Assembly: GCA_900547255.1 (NCBI GenBank)
Contig: URGC01000047.1
Span: forward strand, 1 to 17,886
Origin: an uncultured Eubacterium sp.
GTDB taxonomy: Bacteria; Bacillota; Clostridia; Lachnospirales; Lachnospiraceae
Length of the DNA stretch: 17,886 bases
Direction: 5' to 3'
The translations under genes and the position numbers were made by a program. The number at the start of each line of letters is the position of its first letter. The first letter of the stretch is position 1. Positions 7,834-15,555 of this stretch are shown here, piece after piece. The notes below the pieces were generated by a model. The model was not told where the DNA came from. It ran no database searches and saw only the letters and a list, made by a program, of their open reading frames with translations.

Positions 7834-7862
7834 TTGTTTTTTTATGTGAAATAAGTTAAAAT
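7834..7862 (+). promoter_or_regulatory. Promoter of the yfbR operon
   Basis: -35 TTGTTT (7834-7839), 17-base spacer, -10 TAAAAT (7857-7862). It sits right after the asd terminator and 43 bases before yfbR. The hexamers are moderate but the spacing is ideal. Confidence 0.5.
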
Positions 7863-7904
7863 TAAAAGACGATTTAACGCAACGTGGAGGGTAGGATACA
7901 TATC

Positions 7905-8498
7905 ATGGAAAATAATCATTTTTACGCAATGTTATCCCGAATGAAATACATCAACAGATGGGGACTTATGCGTAATACGAGAGTAGAAAATATCAGTGAG
8001 CATAGTCTTGAGGTGGCATTTGTGGCACATGCACTTGGTGTAATTAATAATGAAGTGTTTGGTGGCTCTCTTCCAGCAGAGAGACTTGCAATTCTTGGTA
8101 TGTATCATGATGTGACAGAGATTATAACAGGAGATATGCCAACACCTGTAAAGTATTACAGCCCGGTTATCCGCAATGCATACGCAGAGGTTGAAAATGT
8201 CGCAAAGGATGAGATGCTTTCAGGACTTCCTGAGATGATGAGAAAGCATTATAACAGTGTGCTTCTTGAGACAGAAGAGGAAGAGCAGTTATGGATATAT
8301 GTCAAAGCTGCGGATAAGATGTCAGCGTTGATAAAATGTATAGAGGAACAGCAGATGGGCAATCAGGATTTTGCTGATGCGGCGGCGACTATAGAAAAAG
8401 CACTTGTAGATATGAAGCTGAAAGAGGTTGATTATTTTATGAAAGAATTTCTTCCAGCATATAAGCTTACATTGGATAAATCGGGAAAGGAAGTATAG
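7905..8498 (+). CDS. yfbR: 5'-deoxynucleotidase YfbR (HD domain)
   Basis: Hydrolyses deoxyribonucleoside 5'-monophosphates to deoxynucleosides and phosphate, helping set dNTP pool balance; it is metal-dependent and cytosolic. The 197-residue length is close to that of E. coli YfbR (199). The HD-domain residues fall where they do in E. coli: His33 (SEHS), His68-Asp69 (YHD), Glu72 and Asp137 (AADK). Arg18 and Trp19 (INRWGLM), which in E. coli help select the deoxyribose, are also present. The frame extends to a GTG at 7884, but that codon overlaps the GGAGG ribosome binding site, and the family starts with a short Met-x-x-x-His-Phe segment, so 7905 is chosen. First gene of a tight run with the ATPase (3 bases apart). 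Confidence 0.93.
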   Translation: MENNHFYAMLSRMKYINRWGLMRNTRVENISEHSLEVAFVAHALGVINNEVFGGSLPAERLAILGMYHDVTEIITGDMPTPVKYYSPVIRNAYAEVENVAKDEMLSGLPEMMRKHYNSVLLETEEEEQLWIYVKAADKMSALIKCIEEQQMGNQDFADAAATIEKALVDMKLKEVDYFMKEFLPAYKLTLDKSGKEV

Positions 8499-8501
8499 AA
8501 G

Positions 8502-9887
8502 ATGTTCTTGGGGAGAAGTGAAGAGACAGAGAAGCTTACTAAATATTATGAATCGGGAAAAAGTTCTCTTGTAGTTGTATATGGACGTACTGGAATAGGA
8601 AAGACATCATTTATCAAGAATTTTGCCAGGGATAAAGAATATTTCTATTATTGTGCTGCACAGGCGTCTGATAAGCACCAGATAAGCATGCTCACTGAAA
8701 GCATAAAAAGACAGGTCGGATTCTATTCTGTTGATGATCAGGATGGCAGGGATTTAACAGACACAGATGTGCTTCTTGCACTTATGAATAAGATTGAGAG
8801 CGATACCAAGCTTGTTATTATAGATGAGTTCCAGAATATTATTAAACAGAATAAAGGATTCATGGATTCTATAGTAAAGCTGGTTAACGGAAGCCTTTTT
8901 GATGCCAATGTGTGTGTTGTGCTTTTAAGCTCATCTATAAGCTGGATAGAGAACAGCCTTGTATCCTCTATAGGAGCGGCAGCTTTAAAGATATCAGAAT
9001 TTATCAAGTTAAAGGAGCTTTCTTTCGTTGATACAGTAAGAATGTTCCCATCGTATTCTGTGCCTGACAGCATGATGATATATGCGATAACAGGCGGCGT
9101 TCCATCTTATATGGCAGGACTTTCAGATAAGCTGTCAGTGAAGGAAAATATATGTAAGAATATTCTCAATCCTGATTCGTATTTAAGAAGAGAGGGCGGT
9201 GATTATATCAAGGAAGAATTAAGAGAGACCTCCCTTTATAATACCATTATCAAGTTTATTGCAGACGGTGCTAATAAGCTTAATCAATTACATAATCTCA
9301 CAGGTTTTGGAAGAGATAAGATAAGCGTGTATTTAAAGAATCTTGCTGAACGTGAGATTGTTGAAAAGGTATTCTCGTATGAGAGTGATGGAAGAGAATA
9401 TACAAGAAAAGGTCTTTACAGAATCAAATCAGGATTTACTGAATTCTGGTTTAGATACATATATGGCAATGAATCTATGATTGAGACAATGTCAGAGGAA
9501 GATTTCTATGATGAATATATAAAGCCTACATTGAATGAATTTGCACTTGAAGCATTTATTAAGGTAGGAACAGAATTCGTATCAATTATGGATTCTATGG
9601 GCAAGCTGCCAGTTAAGATTGAAAGAACCGGACGCTGGTGGGGAAAGAATGGCAATATAGATATAATCGGTGTAAGCCATGAGCAGCAGTATGTTATAGG
9701 CAAATGCAACTGGCTGGATGATACATTTAAGTTCTCAGATTTTGAGGAGCTTATGTATAATGTAGGGCTTGCCGGGATAGGGAAGGATTACATATATCTG
9801 TTCTCAAAGAATGATTTTGATGATGAATTAAAAGAATTTGCCAGTGAGAATAAGAATGTTAATCTTATAAGCCTGAATGACTTGTAG
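8502..9887 (+). CDS. Archaeal-type ATPase with C-terminal DUF234 domain
   Basis: A 461-residue cytosolic STAND/AAA-like ATPase. Walker A is GRTGIGKT (28-35), Walker B LVIIDE (104-109), and the GGVPSYM segment (198-204) is typical of this ATPase group. A winged-helix region follows (about 245-320; FGRDKISVYLKNLAEREIVEK). The C-terminal part (about 330-430) is DUF234, a PD-(D/E)XK-nuclease-like fold: GRWWGKNGNIDIIG then YVIGKCNW. From memory the usual motifs are EID and GECKW; here Asn385 replaces Glu before Asp387, Lys401 replaces the Glu and Asn403 the Lys, so nuclease activity is probably lost. The start lies three bases after yfbR, with AAAGGAAG inside the yfbR 3' end. Biological role is unknown. 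Confidence 0.88.
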   Translation: MFLGRSEETEKLTKYYESGKSSLVVVYGRTGIGKTSFIKNFARDKEYFYYCAAQASDKHQISMLTESIKRQVGFYSVDDQDGRDLTDTDVLLALMNKIESDTKLVIIDEFQNIIKQNKGFMDSIVKLVNGSLFDANVCVVLLSSSISWIENSLVSSIGAAALKISEFIKLKELSFVDTVRMFPSYSVPDSMMIYAITGGVPSYMAGLSDKLSVKENICKNILNPDSYLRREGGDYIKEELRETSLYNTIIKFIADGANKLNQLHNLTGFGRDKISVYLKNLAEREIVEKVFSYESDGREYTRKGLYRIKSGFTEFWFRYIYGNESMIETMSEEDFYDEYIKPTLNEFALEAFIKVGTEFVSIMDSMGKLPVKIERTGRWWGKNGNIDIIGVSHEQQYVIGKCNWLDDTFKFSDFEELMYNVGLAGIGKDYIYLFSKNDFDDELKEFASENKNVNLISLNDL

Positions 9888-9910
9888 TATTAGGAAAGAA
9901 AAGGTTAGAT

Positions 9911-11887
9911 ATGGGAAAATCAGTGTTCATAGCAGAGAAACCGTCTGTTGCGGAAGAGTTCGGTAAAGCTCTGCATGAGAATTTCAAGAACCGTAAATCA
10001 GACGGATATCTTGAGTCAGATAATTATATTGTGACATGGTGCGTAGGACATCTGGTTACAATGTGTTACCCGGATAAATATGACCCTGCACTTAAATCAT
10101 GGCGTTTAGATACACTTCCGTTCATACCTAAGGAATTCATGTATGAGGTTATTCCAAGTGTTGAAAAGCAGTTTAATATAGTTAAGAATATATTAAACAG
10201 GGAAGATGTTGAGACTATATATGTCTGTACCGATTCCGGACGAGAGGGAGAATATATATATCGTCTGGTAAGGCAGATGGCAGGAGTTAAGAATAAGAAA
10301 GAAAAGCGTGTGTGGATTGATTCACAGACAGAAGAAGAGATACTCCGAGGCATTAAGACAGCTAAAGATATATCTGAATATAATAATTTAAGTGATGCGG
10401 CATATCTTAGGGCAAAAGAGGATTACCTCATGGGAATTAATTTCTCGCGTGTCCTTACCCTTAAATATGGCAGAAATATATCGTCATATCTAAAGACTGA
10501 CAGGACTGTCATATCGGTGGGAAGAGTTATGACGTGCGTTCTTGGAATGATTGTAAGAAGAGAGCGTGAGATAAGAGCGTTTGTAAAGACTCCTTTTTTC
10601 AGGGTTATAAGTAAGACACAGCTTGCAGACAACAGCTTTGATGCAGAATGGAAAGCAGTTGAGGGCAGCCGGTATTATAATACGCCATATCTTTATAAGG
10701 ATAACGGATTTAAGGAGCGTATCAAAGCCCAGGAGCTTATAGATGCGTTGTCAGATCCTATGCCGGCATCGGGCAAGGTTGTCCAGATTGAGAGAAAGAA
10801 GGAAGTTAAGAATCCACCACTTCTCTATAATCTTGCCGAGCTTCAGAATGAGTGTTCCAAGCTGTTTAAAATAAGTCCTGACCAGACACTTGCTGTCGTA
10901 CAGGAATTATACGAGAAGAAGCTTGTAACTTATCCAAGAACTGATGCGAGAGTTTTATCGACAGCGATAAGCAAAGAGATTCATAAGAACATAGGTGGTC
11001 TTAGGAATTTTGCACCGATAAAGGAATATGCAGAGCATATACTTAATGAGAAAAGTTACACTGGTATTGCCAGGAGCAGATATTGTGATGATAAAAAGAT
11101 TACAGACCATTATGCCATAATACCTACAGGACAGGGATTCGGGGCACTTAAAGGATTGTCGCAGACTGCAATGCGTGTGTATGAGGTCATTGCAAGAAGA
11201 TTTTTAAGTATATTTTATCCAGCGGCGGAATATACGAAAGCATCTGTCACAATGGATGTGAATAAGGAGTGCTTCAATGCATCATTTAAGGTGTTAGCCA
11301 AAGAAGGATATCTTGCTGTTGCAAGGAATTCATTTGCAAAGCAGCAGGATGGAGATGGCAATGATACAGCAATGTTTGAGGCATTAAAAAATGTCAAGAA
11401 AAATGATATACTTAATATAACTGAGTTCTCAATCAAGGAAGGAGAGACTTCTCCACCTAAAAGATATAATTCTGGTTCAATTATCCTTGCTATGGAGAAT
11501 GCCGGACAGCTTATTGAGGATGAAGACCTGCGTGCACAGATAAAAGGTAGTGGAATTGGAACAAGTGCTACAAGAGCTGAGATATTAAAAAAGCTTAATA
11601 CAATAGGCTATATAGCGACTAATGCCAAGACACAGATTATAACTCCGACAAAGCTTGGTGAGATAGTATATGATGTTGTTGACAATTCTATAAGACAGCT
11701 TCTTAACCCGGAGCTTACAGCAAGCTGGGAAAAGGGATTGACTTATGTCGCTAATGGTGAGATAACATCTGATGAATATCTTAATAAGCTTGAAGGATTT
11801 GTTACAAGGAGAACGCAGGCTGTAAAGATTTTAAATAATCAGGTACAGCTTATGAGATTATTTAACGAATTTTCTAAGAATTACTAA
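9911..11887 (+). CDS. topB: Type IA DNA topoisomerase, topoisomerase III-like
   Basis: Relaxes or decatenates DNA by passing strands through a transient single-strand break. The 658-residue protein has the Toprim domain with Glu9 (FIAEKPSV), the active-site Tyr341 in TYPRTDAR, and GIGTSATRAEI near the C-terminal core. No zinc-finger tail is visible, as expected for topoisomerase III. Two core motifs deviate: the Toprim signature DxDxE reads D108-S-G110-R-E112 (TDSGREGE), missing the second Asp, and the usual GRVQTP reads VGRVMTC (203-209). This may mark a clostridial subfamily with a changed metal site. The start at 9911 follows AAAAGG (9899-9904) and lies 23 bases after the ATPase gene, so they are probably co-transcribed. 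Confidence 0.92.
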   Translation: MGKSVFIAEKPSVAEEFGKALHENFKNRKSDGYLESDNYIVTWCVGHLVTMCYPDKYDPALKSWRLDTLPFIPKEFMYEVIPSVEKQFNIVKNILNREDVETIYVCTDSGREGEYIYRLVRQMAGVKNKKEKRVWIDSQTEEEILRGIKTAKDISEYNNLSDAAYLRAKEDYLMGINFSRVLTLKYGRNISSYLKTDRTVISVGRVMTCVLGMIVRREREIRAFVKTPFFRVISKTQLADNSFDAEWKAVEGSRYYNTPYLYKDNGFKERIKAQELIDALSDPMPASGKVVQIERKKEVKNPPLLYNLAELQNECSKLFKISPDQTLAVVQELYEKKLVTYPRTDARVLSTAISKEIHKNIGGLRNFAPIKEYAEHILNEKSYTGIARSRYCDDKKITDHYAIIPTGQGFGALKGLSQTAMRVYEVIARRFLSIFYPAAEYTKASVTMDVNKECFNASFKVLAKEGYLAVARNSFAKQQDGDGNDTAMFEALKNVKKNDILNITEFSIKEGETSPPKRYNSGSIILAMENAGQLIEDEDLRAQIKGSGIGTSATRAEILKKLNTIGYIATNAKTQIITPTKLGEIVYDVVDNSIRQLLNPELTASWEKGLTYVANGEITSDEYLNKLEGFVTRRTQAVKILNNQVQLMRLFNEFSKNY

Positions 11888-11926
11888 TTAACAATACATT
11901 TATATTAATGATGGAAAGGATAGAAT

Positions 11927-13747
11927 ATGTGCGGAATAGTTGGTTATATAGGAGACAGAGACTGTACTAATGTGTTAGTTGACTCTCTTGAAAAGCTTGA
12001 GTACAGAGGATATGATTCAGCAGGAATTGCTGTGCTTGAGAATGGAACGATCAAGGTAAGCAAGTGCAAGGGAAGACTTGCTAATCTAAGAGACAAGATG
12101 GAACATGAAGGTAAGCCAAAGGGAAATGTAGGAATCGGACATACAAGATGGGCTACACATGGAGAACCATCTGATATTAATTCACACCCACATGGCAATA
12201 AGAGAATTACTATAGTTCACAATGGTATTATTGAGAATTACCGTGAAATCAAGGAATTCCTTACAACGGAAGGATACAGCTTTGTGAGTGAGACAGATAC
12301 AGAGACTGTTGCCAAGCTTATTGACTATTATTACAGCGGAGACCCACTTGATGCAATTATCAAGGTTCTCTCAGAGATAAGAGGCTCATACGCATTAGGC
12401 ATCATGTTCAGGGATTTTCCTGACAGAATCTACGCAGTAAGAAAAGACAGTCCTCTTATAGTTGGTAAGGGTGATGGTGAAAACTTTATTGCATCGGATG
12501 TTCCAGCAATTATGAAATATACAAGGGAGTATTATCTTCTTGAAGAAAATGAGATTGCTGAATTAAAGAAAGACCATGTTGATTTCTTTGACCTTCACAA
12601 GGAGAGAATCCACAAGGAAGTCAACACTGCTGACTGGGATGTTGATGCTGCTGAAAAGGGCGGCTACGAGCATTTCATGTTAAAGGAGATACATGAGCAG
12701 CCAGTTGCTGTAAGAACAACTATAACACCTAGAATTATAGATGGCATGCCTGATTTTACAGCAGAGGGCTTTGATATTGAGAAGTTAAAAAAATACGAGA
12801 AGATATTTATCGTTGCGTGTGGTACTGCAATGCATGCTGGAATGGTAGGAAAATATGTTATTGAGAAGCTTGCACGTAAGCCTGTAATCGTGGATATTGC
12901 ATCTGAGTTCAGATACCGTGACCCGCTTATAGGTGAGAATAATCTTATGATTGTAATATCACAGTCAGGTGAGACAGCAGACACTAAGGCTGCCATGGAG
13001 CTTGCCAAGGAGCGTGGAGCAGATACAATGGCGATTGTCAATGTAAAGGGTTCATCAATTGCGAGAGAAGCAGATATGGTTGTGTATACACATGCAGGCC
13101 CAGAGATATCTGTTGCCTCAACTAAGGCATATATGGTTCAGATATCAGTTATGTATCTTCTTGCATTTATGTTAGCTTACGCTAATGGAAAGATAACTAA
13201 GGAAGAATGTGAAAGACTCACAGCAGAGCTTTCTAATATGCCTAAGATAATAGAGGATACACTCGGACAGGAGAAGCAGTGCCAGTTCGTTGCATCTAAG
13301 CTTCTTAATGCAGACAGCCTTCTTTATATAGGAAGAGGACTTGATTATGCACTTAGTATGGAAGGTTCTCTTAAGTTAAAGGAGATTTCATACATTCATT
13401 CTGAGTCATATGCGGCTGGTGAGTTAAAGCATGGAACAATATCTCTTATTACTAAGGGAATGCCAGTTATTGCAGTTGCAACACAGAGTAACCTTCTTGA
13501 AAAGACGATAAGCAACATTAAGGAAGTCAAAGCAAGAGGCGCAATGGTTATTCTTGTATGCGGTGCTGATGTTGTTGTTGAGGAAGGTGTGTGTGATTAT
13601 CTTATAAGACTTCCGGAGGCAGAGGAGCTTCTTATGCCTATGGTTGCGGCTGTACCATTACAGTTGATTGCATATTATACTGCGGTGTTGAAAGGTAATG
13701 ATGTTGATAAGCCTCGTAATCTGGCAAAGTCAGTTACGGTTGAGTAA
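11927..13747 (+). CDS. glmS: Glutamine--fructose-6-phosphate aminotransferase (isomerizing)
   Basis: Makes glucosamine-6-phosphate from fructose-6-phosphate and glutamine, the first committed step to UDP-GlcNAc for peptidoglycan. 606 residues, the normal length. The N-terminal glutaminase domain starts with the nucleophile Cys2 (MCGIVGYIG) and has HTRWATHG (72-79) and HNGIIEN (98-104). Two SIS sugar-isomerase domains follow; SQSGET (345-350) binds the sugar phosphate, and the C-terminus LAKSVTVE is the conserved GlmS tail. AAAGGAT precedes the start. Only 39 bases separate it from topB, too few for a glmS ribozyme, so control must come from elsewhere. No normal terminator follows; a palindromic element begins 15 bases after the stop. 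Confidence 0.97.
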   Translation: MCGIVGYIGDRDCTNVLVDSLEKLEYRGYDSAGIAVLENGTIKVSKCKGRLANLRDKMEHEGKPKGNVGIGHTRWATHGEPSDINSHPHGNKRITIVHNGIIENYREIKEFLTTEGYSFVSETDTETVAKLIDYYYSGDPLDAIIKVLSEIRGSYALGIMFRDFPDRIYAVRKDSPLIVGKGDGENFIASDVPAIMKYTREYYLLEENEIAELKKDHVDFFDLHKERIHKEVNTADWDVDAAEKGGYEHFMLKEIHEQPVAVRTTITPRIIDGMPDFTAEGFDIEKLKKYEKIFIVACGTAMHAGMVGKYVIEKLARKPVIVDIASEFRYRDPLIGENNLMIVISQSGETADTKAAMELAKERGADTMAIVNVKGSSIAREADMVVYTHAGPEISVASTKAYMVQISVMYLLAFMLAYANGKITKEECERLTAELSNMPKIIEDTLGQEKQCQFVASKLLNADSLLYIGRGLDYALSMEGSLKLKEISYIHSESYAAGELKHGTISLITKGMPVIAVATQSNLLEKTISNIKEVKARGAMVILVCGADVVVEEGVCDYLIRLPEAEELLMPMVAAVPLQLIAYYTAVLKGNDVDKPRNLAKSVTVE

Positions 13748-13762
13748 GGAGTGGCGAGGGGC

Positions 13763-13899
13763 GTGCGGAGGATTAATAATACCAACGAAGGCACGCTCTC
13801 GCTACGCGTCGCTCGCAGCGGTACTAAGCGACCAAAATACGGTCGCTAAGTGCCGGCGGCTCCACAGTACCTTCTTATGGTATTATCAATCCTCCGCAC
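13763..13899. repeat. GC-rich nested palindromic element, REP/MITE-like
   Basis: Outer arms of 22 bases (13763-13784 and 13878-13899) are inverted repeats with 21 of 22 positions complementary; both are anchored by GTGCGGAGG / CCTCCGCAC. Inside, 13820-13833 pairs with 13841-13854 over 13 of 14 positions (only A13826/A13848 unpaired), including AGCGACC/GGTCGCT, with a 7-base loop. GAAGG (13787-13791) can also pair with CCTTC (13870-13874). The element is far richer in G+C than its surroundings and has no T-run. It fills about half of the 304-base gap between glmS and the next gene. It may be a dispersed palindromic repeat, a non-autonomous mobile element or a structured mRNA 3' region. No coding is supported. 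Confidence 0.75.
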
Positions 13900-13937
13900 T
13901 TACGCTACTGGCAAGGCGTAGATGATTGTGATTACGG

Positions 13938-13971
13938 GGGCGCCGCTAAAGGGCGCATGACAGGGCGTATG
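13938..13971. repeat. Short GC-rich repeats beside the palindromic element
   Basis: GCGCC (13940-13944) and GGCGC (13952-13956) are inverted repeats. GGGCGCATG (13951-13959) and GGGCGTATG (13963-13971) are a near-perfect direct repeat 12 bases apart. They look like part of the same foreign, GC-rich insert. The rest of the gap, 13972-14051, is AT-rich and holds only the ribosome binding site of the next gene. Confidence 0.4.
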
Positions 13972-14051
13972 TGTGTTTATTGAAGGATAGAATTTTTAAT
14001 TGATTGTTAGATATATGGAATTATGGATTGTTTTTTTATGGGAGAAATAGG

Positions 14052-14720
14052 ATGGAGAATGTAGAGATTAAGGATTTATTTAATCTGGATGAGACTATTG
14101 CCAGGGATTTGTTTGATGGGGTGACTTATCCGTGGGAGGTACTTCCTAAGATTGGGGAGTTTATTGTTAAGCTGGGTGAGACACTTTCTTTGGATGAATA
14201 TGATAAGCGTGGGGATAATGTCTGGATTGCTAAGGATGCCAAGGTGTTTGAAAGTGCTTATATTAACGGACCTTGTATTATTGGAAAAGGGGCTGAGGTA
14301 AGACATTGTGCATTTATAAGAGGCAATGCTATAGTTGGCGAAGGAGCTGTTGTGGGTAATTCTACGGAGCTTAAAAATGTTGTCCTTTTTAATAAGGTTC
14401 AGGTTCCACATTATAATTATGTCGGTGATTCTATATTAGGGTTTAAGGCACATATGGGAGCCGGCTCAATTACATCTAATGTTAAGTCTGATAAGAAACT
14501 TGTTGTTATTAAAGATGGCAAAGATACTATTGAAACAGGGCTTAAAAAGGTAGGAGCTTTCCTTGGAGATAATGTTGAGGTTGGATGTGGAAGTGTTCTT
14601 AATCCGGGAACAGTTATAGGACGAGAGAGCAACATATATCCATTGTCAAGTGTGCGTGGTGTTGTTGCTGGCGGAAGTATATATAAGAATAAGGGTGAAG
14701 TGGTTCTAAAAAATGTGTAA
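14052..14720 (+). CDS. GlmU-type left-handed beta-helix acetyltransferase
   Basis: A 222-residue protein of hexapeptide repeats (IIGKGAEV, IVGEGAVV, FLGDNVEV, VIGRESNI), which fold as a left-handed parallel beta-helix. The segment VPHYNYVGDSILG...GAGSITSNVKSDKK (118-149) closely resembles the acetyltransferase site of GlmU, with His120 matching its catalytic His. The GlmU uridylyltransferase domain is absent; the first ~55 residues are a different helical segment. Such proteins are often labelled UDP-GlcNAc pyrophosphorylase, which the sequence does not support. An acetyl-CoA-dependent N-acetyltransferase on a sugar phosphate is likely; nearness to glmS suggests glucosamine-1-phosphate, by inference. 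An in-frame TTG at 14004 is less likely than ATG 14052, which has GGGAG (14040-14044) at seven bases. Confidence 0.85.
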   Translation: MENVEIKDLFNLDETIARDLFDGVTYPWEVLPKIGEFIVKLGETLSLDEYDKRGDNVWIAKDAKVFESAYINGPCIIGKGAEVRHCAFIRGNAIVGEGAVVGNSTELKNVVLFNKVQVPHYNYVGDSILGFKAHMGAGSITSNVKSDKKLVVIKDGKDTIETGLKKVGAFLGDNVEVGCGSVLNPGTVIGRESNIYPLSSVRGVVAGGSIYKNKGEVVLKNV

Positions 14721-14726
14721 AGGTTG

Positions 14727-14755
14727 TTGACTTGCAGGGAAGTTTGTGAGAAAAT
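14727..14755 (+). promoter_or_regulatory. Promoter of the scaffold/GGGtGRT operon
   Basis: -35 TTGACT (14727-14732), 17-base spacer ending in TGA (14747-14749), and -10 GAAAAT (14750-14755). A good -35 with an extended but imperfect -10. It starts seven bases after the preceding stop codon. Confidence 0.5.
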
Positions 14756-14759
14756 TACC

Positions 14760-14804
14760 AAAGTGCAAGTCTGCCTATATATCTGTGTGGGCAGCAGCTA
14801 CTTT
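14760..14804 (+). promoter_or_regulatory. Stem-loop in the scaffold/GGGtGRT leader
   Basis: AAAGT (14760-14764) pairs with ACTTT (14800-14804), and CTGCC (14771-14775) with GGCAG (14790-14794), around a 14-base loop. It lies between the promoter and the ribosome binding site. No known riboswitch class is recognised. Confidence 0.35.
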
Positions 14805-14836
14805 AAGAACCTCTACAATACGAAAGGAGTACAGAG

Positions 14837-15541
14837 ATGATTTATACACGAGAAGTAGAAAACATGTGCCCAGTGGCACAGGGCGTTCATCATGGCGCAG
14901 CTCCAGTTCCTACAGAAGGAAAATGGGTACAGAATAAGGAAGTAAAGGATATTTCTGGATTTACACACGGTGTTGGCTGGTGTGCACCACAGCAGGGAGC
15001 CTGTAAGTTAACACTTAATGTTAAGGAAGGTATTATTCAGGAAGCATTAGTAGAGACAATTGGTTGTTCAGGCATGACACACTCAGCAGCTATGGCAGCA
15101 GAGATTTTACCTGGATTAACTGTTATGGAAGCATTAAATACAGACTTAGTATGCGATGCTATTAATACAGCAATGAGAGAACTCTTCTTACAGATTGTAT
15201 ACGGCAGAACACAGAGCGCATTCTCAGAAGGCGGTCTTGCAGTTGGTGCTGGTCTTGAAGATTTAGGTAAGGGACTTCGTTCTCAGGTTGGTACTATGTA
15301 TGGTACTCTTGCAAAGGGACCTCGTTATCTTGAGATGGCAGAGGGTTATGTTACAGGTATCGCTCTTGATAAGGATGACCAGATTATCGGATATAAGTTC
15401 GTTAACCTTGGTAAGATGACAGACTTCATCAAGAAGGGTGATGATCCAACAACAGCTTATGAGAAGGCTGCTGGACAGTATGGTAGAGTTGCTGATGCTG
15501 TTAAGATTATTGATCCAAGAACAGATGAAGAAGTTAAGTAA
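14837..15541 (+). CDS. IscU/NifU-N-like iron-sulfur scaffold family protein
   Basis: A 234-residue soluble protein. Residues ~47-92 read like a variant NifU_N/IscU domain: CAPQQGACKLTLNV, then ETIGCSGMTHSAAMAAEI, where IscU has CGD and GCG...SS...TE. Cysteines fall at 11, 49, 56, 77 and 106; C56, C77 and C106 are candidates for the three IscU cluster ligands. The C-terminal half (GLRSQVGTMYGTLAKGPRYLEMAEG, in part) is not part of normal IscU and appears specific to this family. It probably binds a metal or Fe-S cluster, by inference. The ribosome binding site AAAGGAG (14823-14829) is excellent. Codon use is strongly biased toward a few codons, implying high expression. The GGGtGRT gene follows after 14 bases. 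Confidence 0.8.
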   Translation: MIYTREVENMCPVAQGVHHGAAPVPTEGKWVQNKEVKDISGFTHGVGWCAPQQGACKLTLNVKEGIIQEALVETIGCSGMTHSAAMAAEILPGLTVMEALNTDLVCDAINTAMRELFLQIVYGRTQSAFSEGGLAVGAGLEDLGKGLRSQVGTMYGTLAKGPRYLEMAEGYVTGIALDKDDQIIGYKFVNLGKMTDFIKKGDDPTTAYEKAAGQYGRVADAVKIIDPRTDEEVK

Positions 15542-15555
15542 GGAGGAGATACGAG

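Noticed and set aside
7884..7904. GTG start for YfbR
   Set aside because: The codon overlaps the GGAGG site that serves the ATG at 7905.
11888..11926. Possible glmS ribozyme or riboswitch before glmS
   Set aside because: The gap is 39 bases and shows only a ribosome binding site; the ribozyme needs well over 100 bases.
13785..13877. Short CRISPR-like or tRNA-like structure inside the palindrome
   Set aside because: There is no repeated unit with spacers, and no cloverleaf or T-loop consensus; the pairing is a nested hairpin only.
13698..13925. 75-codon + strand reading frame over the glmS end and the palindromic element
   Set aside because: It overlaps glmS in another frame, has no ribosome binding site of its own, and its sequence is the translation of the palindrome; no protein family is recognisable.
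14746..14937. 63-codon reading frame before the IscU-like gene
   Set aside because: It runs through the leader stem-loop and overlaps the start of the better supported gene in another frame, without a ribosome binding site.
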